A stretch of 64,000 bases of DNA from NCBI GenBank assembly GCA_027596075.1, contig JADGJC010000025.1:62001-126000 (forward strand), given 5' to 3'. Source of the DNA: Rhizophlyctis rosea (taxonomy: Eukaryota; Chytridiomycota; Chytridiomycetes; Rhizophlyctidales; Rhizophlyctidaceae). Below, piece after piece: positions 35,498 through 45,892 of the stretch. The notes beneath the pieces are model-generated. The model saw nothing but the letters and a program-made list of their open reading frames with translations, searched no databases and had not been told where the DNA came from. A program made the translations under genes and the position numbers. Numbering within the stretch: position 1 is the stretch's first letter; each line of letters starts with the position of its first letter.

Positions 35498-36903
35498 GGC
35501 TTTTGCTCTGATTGGATGTGTTATGTATTGAGTGGATAATGTTATGGAGAACTGGATAATGGCGCTCAAGAAGACTTCCGCCGATTGGACTTACGATTGG
35601 TGTTTTCGTTAGGTATAAAGCAGTTGTTCTCGAGGGATTGATGTGACTGCGTTGATGGGATGAAGGGAGGAAGGAGGTCAAAGCTGGTATTTAAGCTTTT
35701 TGGCGGACCCTCATCTTCTGCTTACTGTGCAAGAACCCCATGGTTGGACCAATGCTATGTGCTTATGTGGCTCGGCAAGCTACTTTCCTCATTTTTGCAA
35801 ATTCCTGAAGGGGAAAGCCTTCGTTGGCATAGCTCGGCCCGCAGATTGCCGCTCCTGAAGAGTTTGCAGGAAGGGATGGGGCTTGGCACGACAACTGATG
35901 GAACCCTTCACAACTCCATATACGGTAGCTTTGGGAGGGGCATCGGGAAGGGGTGAAGGAGACCAAGGAATCCCGAAGGGTCTCAGGAGCATTGACTACC
36001 TATTTGGAAAGACTAGGTCGTTCAGCAAATGCAGTAATGAGAATTTGTGAAGGTAAAAGCCTTCATCTGAAGGTTGCAAACGTGCATTTGTCGGCGCCTA
36101 TTGAGGAGCAAGCGCCCGACCCGACCCATCAAGAAAATATTCAGCAACATAGCGTCCAGGCTGGCTGAATGCGTCAAAAATGGCAACCGGGCAATTTGCA
36201 ACAAGGGTCCTACGGTGCACAAGTTCGCATCAAACTAAGTCTTCGATCTCCTTAAGGACAGCGCTTTCCATCCAGTCCCTTCAGCGCTTCCTCGCCCGCG
36301 CTCGACACGCCACCGCAAACGCTTTTGGTTGAAGGGTTGTGCAAAAACATGACTCGCCAGGACTCCCCCGACTGCAACTCGCCTTGATGTCCCTTCCAGT
36401 GCGACACAGGCATCTCGAAAAAGAATGTACAATTCCAGTTTGATAAGGCTCAATAGCAACGCAATGATGGAAATGAGATTCTGGAATGCTCCCGTGGACC
36501 TAGGCGTACGTGTACCGAAACATGATCGTTACATGGCTTTCGAACACCAACCCATTTTGAAACCCATTTTGTTGAGGAATGTGACAACTCTGGGTCAGAA
36601 TGTTCCATCTCCTTTCATAAAGTAAGGGAATGATAAGGCCAGGATTGCAGTTGGCGTGTGCCCAATGTATCACCGGAACCCATCTTGCCAGAGGTAATGA
36701 AGGATATTTGTGACAAATTACCCCTATCTCGTTCGGGCCACATTGATCTTTCGGAGTGCTGGAGTTGAGTTAAAGCTGATATGACATTGCTGCGACGCAG
36801 ATCCTTCATATTCTACAATTTACTAATTACAACTCATGCAAGAGCAAGCAATACCGGTAGTCCATATCCAATCCAAAACGAATCATCCCCCCATCTCCAC
36901 ACC
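35498..36903. other. intergenic, 1.4 kb
   Basis: Upstream of the small secreted protein and downstream of the arrestin-like gene. Only short ORFs without motifs (for example 36235-36459 minus and 36425-36625 plus). A minus-strand TTAAATA near 35690 could serve the secreted-protein gene. Confidence 0.4.
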
Positions 36904-37705
36904 CTACACCCCCCCAACCCTCCTCCGATTTCTACTCCTCTCCAAACTCCTCCCCACCCTCCCCCTCTCCAAACTCCTATTCATCGTAATATACGCCGGC
37001 AACCCATCCGGCTGCTCCTGTATCGTAAACCGCGCCTCAAACTTAATCGCATCAAGCCACACAAACGGAAATCGCTGAATAAACACAGCAGCTACAAACT
37101 GTTTCGTATCTGATGCGTAGGGTGGTGGTGGGTTGGAGTATATTACTTGGCGGAAGGGATAGTGGATGGGGAGGATGTGTGTGCCGGTTGGGAGTGTTGG
37201 GATGTTTGTTATGGGGTCTGGGGGGGTGGGGAGAGTTAGTCTTGCGGAGGTCCGGGTGGATGGGATGGGGATTGACAAGGGAAATGGATTGGCCCAAAAT
37301 CAAAAATACCGAACCTCTCATCATAATATTCGAGCACCCAGCATGCCAAACCGTCACATAACTCTTCAACATCTCCTTCCTCATCGTCGCCCCATACGGA
37401 TCCCCCGCGTTTTTCTCAAATCTATATAGTTTCATTTTAATCTTGCCAAGTCCGACCAGCGGCTTAATGGTTGTTAGGATTATTGCACCCGGCAAATGTG
37501 AGGAATGTTTGTGATCAAACGTGGAGAAATCGAATTCTAGGGAGCAAGATTGTATGGCTTTCGGCATTGTGCGAGACGGTTTGGCAGGGGAGAACTTATG
37601 GGTGTGGTGGGTGGGGAACTTTCGGAAAGGGATAGAGGATATGGGATAAGGAATGAGGTCTGTGGGCTGTATTGGACTGATAATGGTGGTCTCCGCTGAT
37701 ATCAT
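36904..37705 (-). CDS. arrestin-like N-domain protein (tentative)
   Basis: Two exons, 37315-37705 and 36904-37217, keep frame and give up to 234 aa. The intron ends with a good CTAAC branch site and a pyrimidine tract before CAG. The text SLEFDFSTFDHKHSSHLPGA followed by IILTTIKPL, KIKMKLYRFEKN, then LPTGTHILPIHYPFRQ and a beta-rich C-terminal part resembles the order of an arrestin N-domain (opening strand, P-G-x-V/I-x-G, W-containing strand, L-P-x-G-x-H/Y-x-F-P-F). Such proteins act as adaptors for ubiquitin ligases. The protein is short and would contain only one arrestin half. Start codon uncertain; an internal ATG at the MPKAIQS segment is an alternative. Confidence 0.4.
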
Positions 37706-38097
37706 AACAGGATTTTAAATGAACGTTCCGGTCACCGTGACAAGTGCAAATTCGTAACTTCCATTTCGTAAGTTTGCAGTGAGATGGAGAAGGAAAGTCT
37801 CATCACACGCCAGTCACAGCGCGATTGCATTGCCACTCGCCCGGAGGCCGCGCCCAACCTCGCCCACCCATCCAGTCCGAACGAAACGGACAATGCCCCA
37901 CCTCTCATAAACATATGCACTTTTGATCTGAACCATCTGACCCATCAGGTTTTCCAATCGTACCTTCAACGTATCTATCAAATCCCATTTGGATAAGAAA
38001 TAACAAGTAATCTGTCACTATATAACAAAACTATTTACACTCAGCTACCAATGCCGACCAACAACTATTGCTACATGATTCACTTCGACTGACTATC
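37706..38097. other. intergenic
   Basis: Between the arrestin-like start and the NAD kinase stop, both minus. Nothing recognisable. Confidence 0.45.
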
Positions 38098-40264
38098 TTA
38101 AGAAAACGGCTTCTGCTTCTCCCGCTCATTCCAATGCAAAGTGGATATCAAAGATTGGCACCAATCCTCCGTAGGATTCACACGACAAAGCGACAAGAAC
38201 GGATACCGCGATGCAGTGATTCGTATCGCGTCTGTAGGTTTGAGTTCCGTCCTGTCCCGGCCGTCAAATGATGCCTAAATTGAGGTGGCATAAATGATTG
38301 GAAGTCCATCGATCAGTAAGTCCGACATCAAACCCACCCATGCAGAGGTACGACTTCCTTCCGACACGCTGATCTTCAACTCGATCGTGAAGGGGAGGAT
38401 CATGGGGCGGCATGTCAGAGTATGTGCGCAAATAGGCGTGATGAGCATGGATGCCTTATCGGGGTGGACTGCAGCAAGGAGTAAGATACCAGGCTCGTCT
38501 TCATCCATACATAGTAAACTTACCAAGAGAACCTCCGCAGCTCAACTATGCGGCACCAGTGGATCAGATAGTGTGACATTAAAGAAAAAAAATGACACGG
38601 ACTCACTGAGTAAGCCGTACTTCCAGTTGGGGTAGCGATGATCAACCCATCAGCTTGAATGGTAGTGAGGTGTAGTCCATCCGCAAATCTGGAATGGACC
38701 TTCGTAAGCAATTTGATTTCTTGATATCTTGAGATTCATGAACATCTTGGCGACCTACAGATCGAGCATTATCAACCCTGAATGAGGGCCCTACATCAAG
38801 GTCTGTCAATAAATGTGCGCGCTTGAGGGCAGTCATCCAACACTCACCCGATCCAAAACCAACTCATTCATGACTTCTCTGGACAGCATCTTCGCACCCG
38901 GTTTACACAGGGGTCCGTCGTGCTCAGGACCTGGGCTACCAATATGAACAATACCAGTGCGCGTAGGCTTCGTGATGCTTTTGTGAACTTTGGTGCAATC
39001 TCGCGCTTGTGGATAAAAGCTACAATGCAGTCGATTGCGAAGCGTGACTCGAAGCCCCTCTCCCTTCAAGATTCTTTGCATGATTGACTTAAACTCTTCC
39101 AATTTGACGTTCGTCAGGAAGCCCAAAGAGCCCATGAAGACAGACATAACCGGCGGCACATGCGTCTGGAGATGTTGTTAAATTTGATCGGAGGAACTGA
39201 TATGGCGATTCGGCTTACTTGAAAGAGCCCCGACGCGTATAATACAGTCCCATCGCCACCCAAAGTAATCACAAGATCAATATCTTTGGCATGCCTCTCC
39301 GTAAATTCCGTATTCCATGTCTTCAGATTCGTTTTGAATCGATCGTCGGAGTCTCGTAGCTTTTGAACTTCAAAGTCCTCATGATCGATAAGGTCCTCCC
39401 CAATATGAACAGTCAAGTCATGCTGTATCAGGAATTGAATCATTTCTCGAGCCTTCCCTGGAACTTCGTGATCTGATGGCTAGGAAGCATTGCGTGTGAG
39501 TCCCCAGTGAGAAGTCGACTGGCAGTGTTATGTACCTTTGAAACGAATAAGACGGTGCGGAGATGTGTCAACTGCAGTTGCATATAATTCAGCTTCTGTA
39601 GTCCGTCTAGTACTCTGACATGAGTGTCAGCGATAATCGGCAGTAGGTCAGTGATCCCCACAAGCATACCTAACCGCCGCAGCAGTGACTGAGTTGACGT
39701 TGGTTGCAACACATCCATTTCCGTCCTGGGAATCATCGTATGAGTTTCAGACCAAAAATCTGTAGCGCCAACATTCTTACGCATTTCATCTCAAGCGTGC
39801 GAACGCAAATTCGTCGCCCGTTCTCAGACTTTTTGGCCGCTTGTTTCAGGATACCGTGTAGTCGTTTATCGTCTGCACATCGGTTCCGATTAGGATTGGG
39901 TTGAGCGCGTTGAAGAAGTTGTGCAAGACTCACCCGTCAAAGTGATCCAGTCCCCGCTACCATCATCGAATTCTAGGGTATGGTCGGAGTAGTCGTGTTC
40001 ACTACACGCGCTTCGGAATGCCTGCAACAGTATGGGATATTGACTTTATAATGTGTGCACCTCCTTGACGTCATTGGAGCATACCTTCACTATGCCAGAA
40101 CATGACAGCTCCGAATCTTTACAGCAAAATAATTGTTCAACATTCACCCAGAATTGTAGTGTTATACTCATGTCCAAAAAAAACCTACCGTTCTCGAAAA
40201 ACGCATAGTGCACCTTGCCTTGGTGCTTGAACTTCACCTCGTACGCTGGCTCTGTAGTCATCAT
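38098..40264 (-). CDS. NAD+ kinase (ATP-NAD kinase)
   Basis: Phosphorylates NAD(H) to NADP(H). Thirteen exons keep frame: 40189-40264, 40085-40116, 39934-40021, 39781-39872, 39670-39725, 39536-39614, 39219-39479, 38848-39165, 38759-38790, 38607-38688, 38524-38545, 38338-38468 and 38098-38274; 481 aa, similar to yeast Utr1. Key motifs: DIDLVITLGGDGTVLYAS (GGDG nucleotide site), VPPVMSVFMGSLGFLTN, NELVLDRGPHSGLIMLDLFA, and TTIQADGLIIATPTGSTAYS, then GGSLVHP, LITPICAHTL and SFDGRDRTEL. Several exons are tiny (22, 32 and 32 nt) and were placed by phase together with family text. An N-terminal extension of about 150 residues precedes the kinase core. No presequence is seen, so cytosolic location is likely. 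Confidence 0.95.
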
Positions 40265-41089
40265 AGACCGATGTTTGTATGTATTCCTGTTGGTGCTATG
40301 TTTCTGTGGTTGTTTCTAATTGATGATCTACGCATGGAGAGATTGCAGGGTGCAAAAATAGCTTTTGCGTTGGAGAGACCAAGGCGGGATTGGGTTGACC
40401 ACGTCACGCGTTATCTCTGTTCATGATCAGCACATCGATCGCGCACGATGTGGCTTCGACTAGACGCCAGGGTTCACCTCCTCATCAAATGCAGTGCATT
40501 ACCAATACTCTCTACATGCTGGAATGAGGCATCTGGAGAAAGGTGATACATCTGCAGGCAACGTTCACGGTTCTCTGAACATTGCAAAGATTGTTGGGAG
40601 ATTGAAACATTCTGTACGGTACCACTTTGCAACAACAACATGACACCGCAACATGAGACCAAACTTCTTGACGTTTCAACAGATTCCAGCCAGCAATCCT
40701 TACTGCGTTTGATCAGATCAATATATTTTCATGTGCCAACGACATCCCGAAAGGCTCCAGCCAATGGCACAACTTCAAAAACTCCACTGCGAGTGCACCT
40801 ATGCATAACACATGCTCTATACGCCAGATAGAACTCGTTCGGTCCCACACACCAGGCTTCCCATTAAACGGGCGAAGAATATAAGCAGTGCAATTTGTAT
40901 GTCAGATGAGTGCCAAAATCGGGCCTTGGTAGCTTCAAAACCGTCATCTTATATGTATTACGTAATCATTACAAGCCCGGTTCAGCCCCCACTCTCATGA
41001 TGATGTGGCTTTGAAATTAGCCAGCCACATCCTCGAATTTCGTTGAAAGTTGTTCTCCCGCCGACCTTCTCCTCCTCAATCCGTCAACA
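40265..41089. other. intergenic, divergent promoter region
   Basis: Between NAD kinase (minus) and uL5m (plus) starts. Short ORFs only; no RNA gene seen. Confidence 0.45.
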
Positions 41090-42334
41090 ATGGCATCGAT
41101 ATTCAGTAGACCAGGGCGGCTAATACAGAGATCGGGTGGGCTGTTGGGCACCGGTTCAGGGTCACGATGGCGCGCCGCAACTCTGCAATCTGTAAGAACA
41201 CAAGCAACCGCCATCGACACACCTTCCACAACCCCCGCAGCACCCGCTCTCCCTCCCCACAACCCCGTCTCCGATCCCATCCTCCGCATCCGTCTCGAAG
41301 AACACTACTACAACACCCTCCTAGAAGACATCATGGTCCTATCCTACGATCACAACTCCCCAAACGCATCCCTCGACGCCCTAGCCGAAAACCCAGAATG
41401 GAACCTATCATACGACAGCGAGTATCTCCAAACCCTCTTCACATCCCGTCTCGATCGTCTCCCCACCCTCCCACAAACCGACATCACAACGAGCTTACTC
41501 ACTCGGCAAAACGCGGTCGCGACAGAGCTGATCCAGCCGCGGAGATTCAGTAGGAAGGCGTTTAATCCTATTGATTATGTGAATGTTAAGCCGGAAGTTC
41601 GGAATGCGAGGATTCCGCTTCCTCCTCCTCCACCGTTCACACCGCTGCCGTCCAAACTCCCGATTCCGGCATCGGTCGTTTTGCGGATTTGGACGGAGAA
41701 AGCTATTCAGAACAAGTATGCCCAAACTGATCTTCCCACCCACTCCAACCTTTCTAACCTCATCCCCTTCATCACCAGATCCGTCCTCCTCCCCGCCATC
41801 ATGTCCCTGCAATCCATAACAGGCGTCCGCGCCGACCCCCTCTTCGCAACAGAATCCATAGCCCAAAAACGCATCCGCGAAGGCATGCCCATGGGCGCCC
41901 GCGTCGAAATCACCGGCCCCAAAATGTTCGAATTCCTCGACAAATTAGCTCAATGCGTCCTCCCCCGCATCCGAGAATGGGAAGGCGTCAACCCCGTAGG
42001 CGACGGTCGTGGTTCCATCTCCTTCACACTCCCTGACACAGCTATGGGTTACTTCCCGGATATTGAGCCGCATTTCGATTCGTTCCCCCGCTTGTTTGAT
42101 ACGGAGGTTATTATTAAGACTACGGGGAGGGATGATTGGGAGACGGCGCTTTGTTTAAGTGGGTTTCAGATTCCGTTCTTGGAAGAGAGGGTGGTGGATG
42201 TTGAGGAGGTGCAGGAGGGTGATCCAAATGATCCTTGGGCGGCGCTCAGGGATGTTAAGTCTAGGGAGGCTAGGAAGGAGTTGGCTGCTAAGATTATGGC
42301 GGAGAGTTATGGTGAGAAGGGGAAGCGCAAGTAG
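41090..42334 (+). CDS. MRPL7: mitochondrial large-subunit ribosomal protein uL5m
   Basis: Single-exon gene of 414 aa. The first 40 residues, MASIFSRPGRLIQRSGG onward, are basic with no acidic residue, as expected for a matrix-targeting sequence. The uL5 core is in the C-terminal half: LPAIMSLQSITGVRADPLFA, IREGMPMGARVEITGPKMFE, then FLDKLAQCVLPRIREW and SISFTLPDTAMGYFPDIEPH. The N-terminal 230 residues are a fungal-type extension with Pro-rich PPPPPFTPLPSKLPIP. uL5m contacts 5S-region or central-protuberance RNA in the mitoribosome. The lack of introns stands out against the intron-rich neighbours. Confidence 0.93.
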   Translation: MASIFSRPGRLIQRSGGLLGTGSGSRWRAATLQSVRTQATAIDTPSTTPAAPALPPHNPVSDPILRIRLEEHYYNTLLEDIMVLSYDHNSPNASLDALAENPEWNLSYDSEYLQTLFTSRLDRLPTLPQTDITTSLLTRQNAVATELIQPRRFSRKAFNPIDYVNVKPEVRNARIPLPPPPPFTPLPSKLPIPASVVLRIWTEKAIQNKYAQTDLPTHSNLSNLIPFITRSVLLPAIMSLQSITGVRADPLFATESIAQKRIREGMPMGARVEITGPKMFEFLDKLAQCVLPRIREWEGVNPVGDGRGSISFTLPDTAMGYFPDIEPHFDSFPRLFDTEVIIKTTGRDDWETALCLSGFQIPFLEERVVDVEEVQEGDPNDPWAALRDVKSREARKELAAKIMAESYGEKGKRK

Positions 42335-42804
42335 TTGGGGTTTGGGCGTAGCGTATGTAGTTTAGGTAGGGTAAGGTGTAGTTGGGAGCCTCAAGGCTCT
42401 ATCCATGTAATTTAGTTCGCAATAGCATACTAGTTGAAGCCCGGATTGAGTATAGTGAGATGAGGGGAAATGTTGCAAGCTTTTCATCGCCATGGTATCG
42501 ATCAGTCGCTTGGCGAGTCATGACACATTGAACCGTCGAAATGCTCCCAGTCGACCTTCCAACTCTTTCAGGTGGCATTGGCCATTTCTTCCAGTCAGCA
42601 ACATTCCAGCTCTTCCCGTTAAAACGAGGCGAAACGCTCAGCCCCGTTTCCTTGGAAGTTTACCAATTGAATCCAAAAGAAATATCTATACGGAAAACAG
42701 CACAAGTACAGATCAAGTCCACCATCAAGTCAACAATTCACCCCTTACAAAAACCCAACTCAACACCCCACGCTAAGCCTCTTCAGGCCCGCATGCCCTC
42801 ATCA
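42335..42804. other. intergenic, convergent 3' ends
   Basis: Between the uL5m stop and the stop of the myristoylated protein gene. No gene seen. Confidence 0.5.
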
Positions 42805-43676
42805 TCACTCCTCCCCAACCTCAAAAGGATGCACCTCCGTCCTCTCCTTCCCCTTCCCCTTCGCCCCAACAGCACCAACACCCGCCCCCCCAACACTCTC
42901 CACAAACCGCTCTGACACTAAATCCGTGCCCGCTCTCACACCCCCTGGTTGCCCATCATCCCTTGTGGGGGAGGTAGAATCAACCACCTCCGCATCATCA
43001 TCTTTATCGATTACTTCCGGTTTAATGGTAGAGATCAAATCTGATGATGCGGAAGGGGATGGTAATTGTTGCTTGGTTGTGGCAGGTGTTGCTGGTGTGG
43101 TGGAAGTGGTAGATGACGATGCAGCAGCTGCAGCGGGGGTTGCAGGTGATGTCGACGTGGTCTTTGAGCGTTTACCGAAGGAGAAGAAGGATTTTGTGGC
43201 GGAGGGTGTGGTTGCTGCCGGTGGGACGGGGTCGGGCTTTTCTTCTGTTGGTGTTGGGGGGATGGGGGTTGTGAAGGCGTTTAGGGTTGGTTTGGGAGGG
43301 GCGTCGTGTGTTGATGTTGATGAAGAATTTTGGTGGTCTTTTTTGGGAGGTGATGGAGTGGTATCGGCGAGGTGGATTAGGGAGCCTTCTGCGTCGGGGT
43401 CGTTGTGGTCGTCATGGTGGTCGGTAGGGGTCGGGTGTGTTGTGGTTTGTGATGTTGGGTTGGATGGTTTGGTGGTGGTATCGGATTCTGGTGCTGGTTT
43501 GACGGATGTCATGAGTGGTGTTGTGGTGCTTGGTGAGACTCGACCTGCGTCTGCATCTGGCGTTTCGAATGCCTGTCAGGAAAGATCCGTACATGTGCAT
43601 GCGCGATGCTGCAATTCAGGAAGATGACGTTACCAGTCCTTTTCCCGCCACAGCATTTATGTATGATGTTCCCCAT
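42805..43676 (-). CDS. predicted N-myristoylated/palmitoylated disordered protein
   Basis: Two exons, 43634-43676 and 42805-43556, give 264 aa in frame. The start MGNIIHKCCGGKR is a textbook N-myristoylation signal (Gly2 with a small residue nearby) followed by a Cys pair suited to palmitoylation and by basic residues, so membrane anchoring is expected. The rest is low complexity: Thr/Ser/Pro-rich with Asp/His patches (HHDDHNDPDAEG), a short FFSFGKRSK block, poly-Ala, and an acidic tail with EVHPFEVGEE. No fold is recognised. Two acceptors are possible for exon 2 (before GCATTC or ATGCAG); only the second keeps the phase. An upstream in-frame ATG at 43739 would bury the myristoylation site and is less likely. 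Confidence 0.55.
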
Positions 43677-44189
43677 TTTGCCACTTCCCCACCCGTAAGG
43701 AGCAACAGATCTGAGCCGCGTGCGAGCGGGATGGGACAAGAAGAGTTTGCAGCGAGGTTCCGTGATCTGATTTTGTTTGCTATGCGTTGCACGCTCTCAG
43801 CGGCATGGTAGATATGCGTTTGACGTCAGCGTGTATATGGGCCCGAATCGCTGATGCGCAGGCAAAGTGATGTCGATTCAGTCGCTGGAAAATAATACAG
43901 GGGGAAAGGAGTCAGAAGTGTAACGCCAGTTTGAGAGACGAGTCTTAATTTAGCACCCGAGATTTTGGACAATGCTGGACCCTGATGTGGCTGGTAAAAC
44001 ACCGCTGCCACAGGGCTGGTAAATGTAAACAAAGTGGATACCGGTACCAAAGTCGTTGCAACTCGTGTAGATTAACTTTCGATATGCATATGAATGATAT
44101 ATACTGATATACTACTACAGAATATTTACAGATAAATTTGTGACTTTGTATGCATAAATGCTAGCTCTCACTCATCCTGACGCGGCGCA
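43677..44189. other. intergenic
   Basis: Between two minus-strand genes; should hold the promoter of the myristoylated-protein gene. Nothing recognisable. Confidence 0.45.
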
Positions 44190-45399
44190 TCACACAATCG
44201 CCCCGGTAATTCGGTTCCAAATCTGCTCCGCCCGCGACCGGAACCATTCCACAATATTTGAAAATGTAGACCTGAACCAACCCGAGGTTGACTGCCAGAC
44301 ATGAGAGGCAGTGGCCTTGAACCACTCTAACGCAGCAGAGAAAGCGGCACTGAGCCATCTCCCGAAAGCCTGGGCGGGTTGCATAACGCAAACGTCTACC
44401 AGCCATTTGAGAAACTCCCACACGGCGATGCCGATACCTCGGAAGAAATGAGAAACTGAAGACCATGCATCTTGCAACCAGTTAGTTTCGTTCTCTGCGG
44501 GTGGCGTGGGCGAGGGGATGGGGATATCTGTGGGTGCAGGAAGCTCAGATGTAGGGATCGAAGTGGGAAGTGTTGGCGGGGATGGGAGGGGCAAAGGAGA
44601 CGGCTCGATTGTTGGTATCGGGATTGGTGCAACCGTGTGGGTAATGGTCGGCAGAGACGGCGAGGGAGACTTTGGTTTATGAGGCAGCTCCGGAGAAGGC
44701 AAGGGCTGAATGATAGTTGGTACCGCTGTTGGAACCACTGTTGGTGAGGGAATTTGTGGCGGAAAGAACGGATGTTTCGATTTCCCCAGCAGCGCGATTG
44801 GAATGATTGCCTTCATGCCCCATTGCAATGATCTTCATGAGCGGAGATGTAATTGACCAATAAATGCCCAGATTGTTCTCACCAGTATGGCCATGAGAGT
44901 CAGTGCGAACAAGACAATCTGCAAAGCGGCAGCCCACCCATCGAGGCGGTCCGCTCGCCTACGACGAGAGCGAGTTGATTCATTCTCTATAAATCATGTG
45001 AGCATGCCATGACCCGTGTATATCAACCATGCGCTTGCAACTCACGGGTATGCCGGAGCACCTCGCTATATGTGGGTGGTGGCTGAAAGGCTGGATGATG
45101 CTCTTCGTATGGCTGTAGGACTTCATGAGTGGATGGTTTGTACAATCGATACTTTTGCCAAAGCTTACCGGAGGTTCTTCAGAAGTATCCGAAGCGAAAC
45201 CACCACCGCTTGCTGTTGACCCATAAATGAAAATGACAGCATCTGGCATGCTGTTTCTCTGGGCCAGAAGTGGGCTGCGCTCGTTCCTGCCACTTCTCGC
45301 GCTCCGACCGCTCCTCTCATTTCGATCTCTACCTCCCGTCACAGCCCGGTTGCCGTAGTAGCCCCTCGCAGGGACGGAGGCCGATAGGCCACGGTGCAT
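44190..45399 (-). CDS. single-pass membrane protein with PPxY motif
   Basis: Four exons keep frame: 45169-45399, 45046-45112, 44883-44986 and 44190-44810; 340 aa. Order: a basic Arg/Ser-rich N-terminus (GRDRNERSGRSARSGRNERS); a PPPTYSEVL segment with a PPxY motif, the usual docking site for WW domains of Nedd4/Rsp5 ligases; an Arg cluster STRSRRRRADR; one transmembrane helix (AAALQIVLFALTLMAILAII then PIALLG) spliced across exons 3 and 4; about 90 residues of Pro/Ser/Thr; and a Trp-rich amphipathic C-terminus (WLQDAWSSVSHFF ... WNRITGAIV). The exon 4 acceptor at 44811 was chosen because it makes the helix continuous; an earlier AG opens a different frame. Cytosolic N-terminus and extracytosolic Pro-rich stalk are inferred from the positive charges. 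Family unknown. Confidence 0.6.
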
Positions 45400-45892
45400 T
45401 TCGGGTAGTTGGGTGGGTGTCGAACAGAGAGGAGTTGCTTATGATAACTTGTTATCTATTTACGTCTTTGGCCTATACTGCCTATAATAGTCGAGGCCCC
45501 TCCACCATTTGATAGGCATTACCTCCATTCCCTGTAAGTCGGGTTTATCTACCCTCTCTGCGTCTGAAAGGGAGTGTGAGAAGAGCGTGAGAAAGTGTTT
45601 TGAATGGGACCCGAAGGAAGCGCGGTGAGAAGGAGGAGAAGGAGGCACAGCGCTGTCACGAGCAGAGTTGCATGTGAGACAAGTTGGATGTGTTGGTGTC
45701 GGTTATCCATATTTGGTTATATTTATATACATCAGAAATGGCATCAGAGACACTCACGCGTGACACAGAATGACTCACCCCCATTACGGGCCTCAATGGC
45801 CCTTGCACCTCTCCTTCCTTCCCAAAACATAATGCACATCTAAGTAACTTCCATCCACACATCTCGTACGTCGTACACCGCTCTTCTCTACC
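45400..45892. other. intergenic, divergent promoter region
   Basis: Between the PPxY membrane-protein start (minus) and the VPS11 start (plus). No ORF of interest. Confidence 0.45.
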
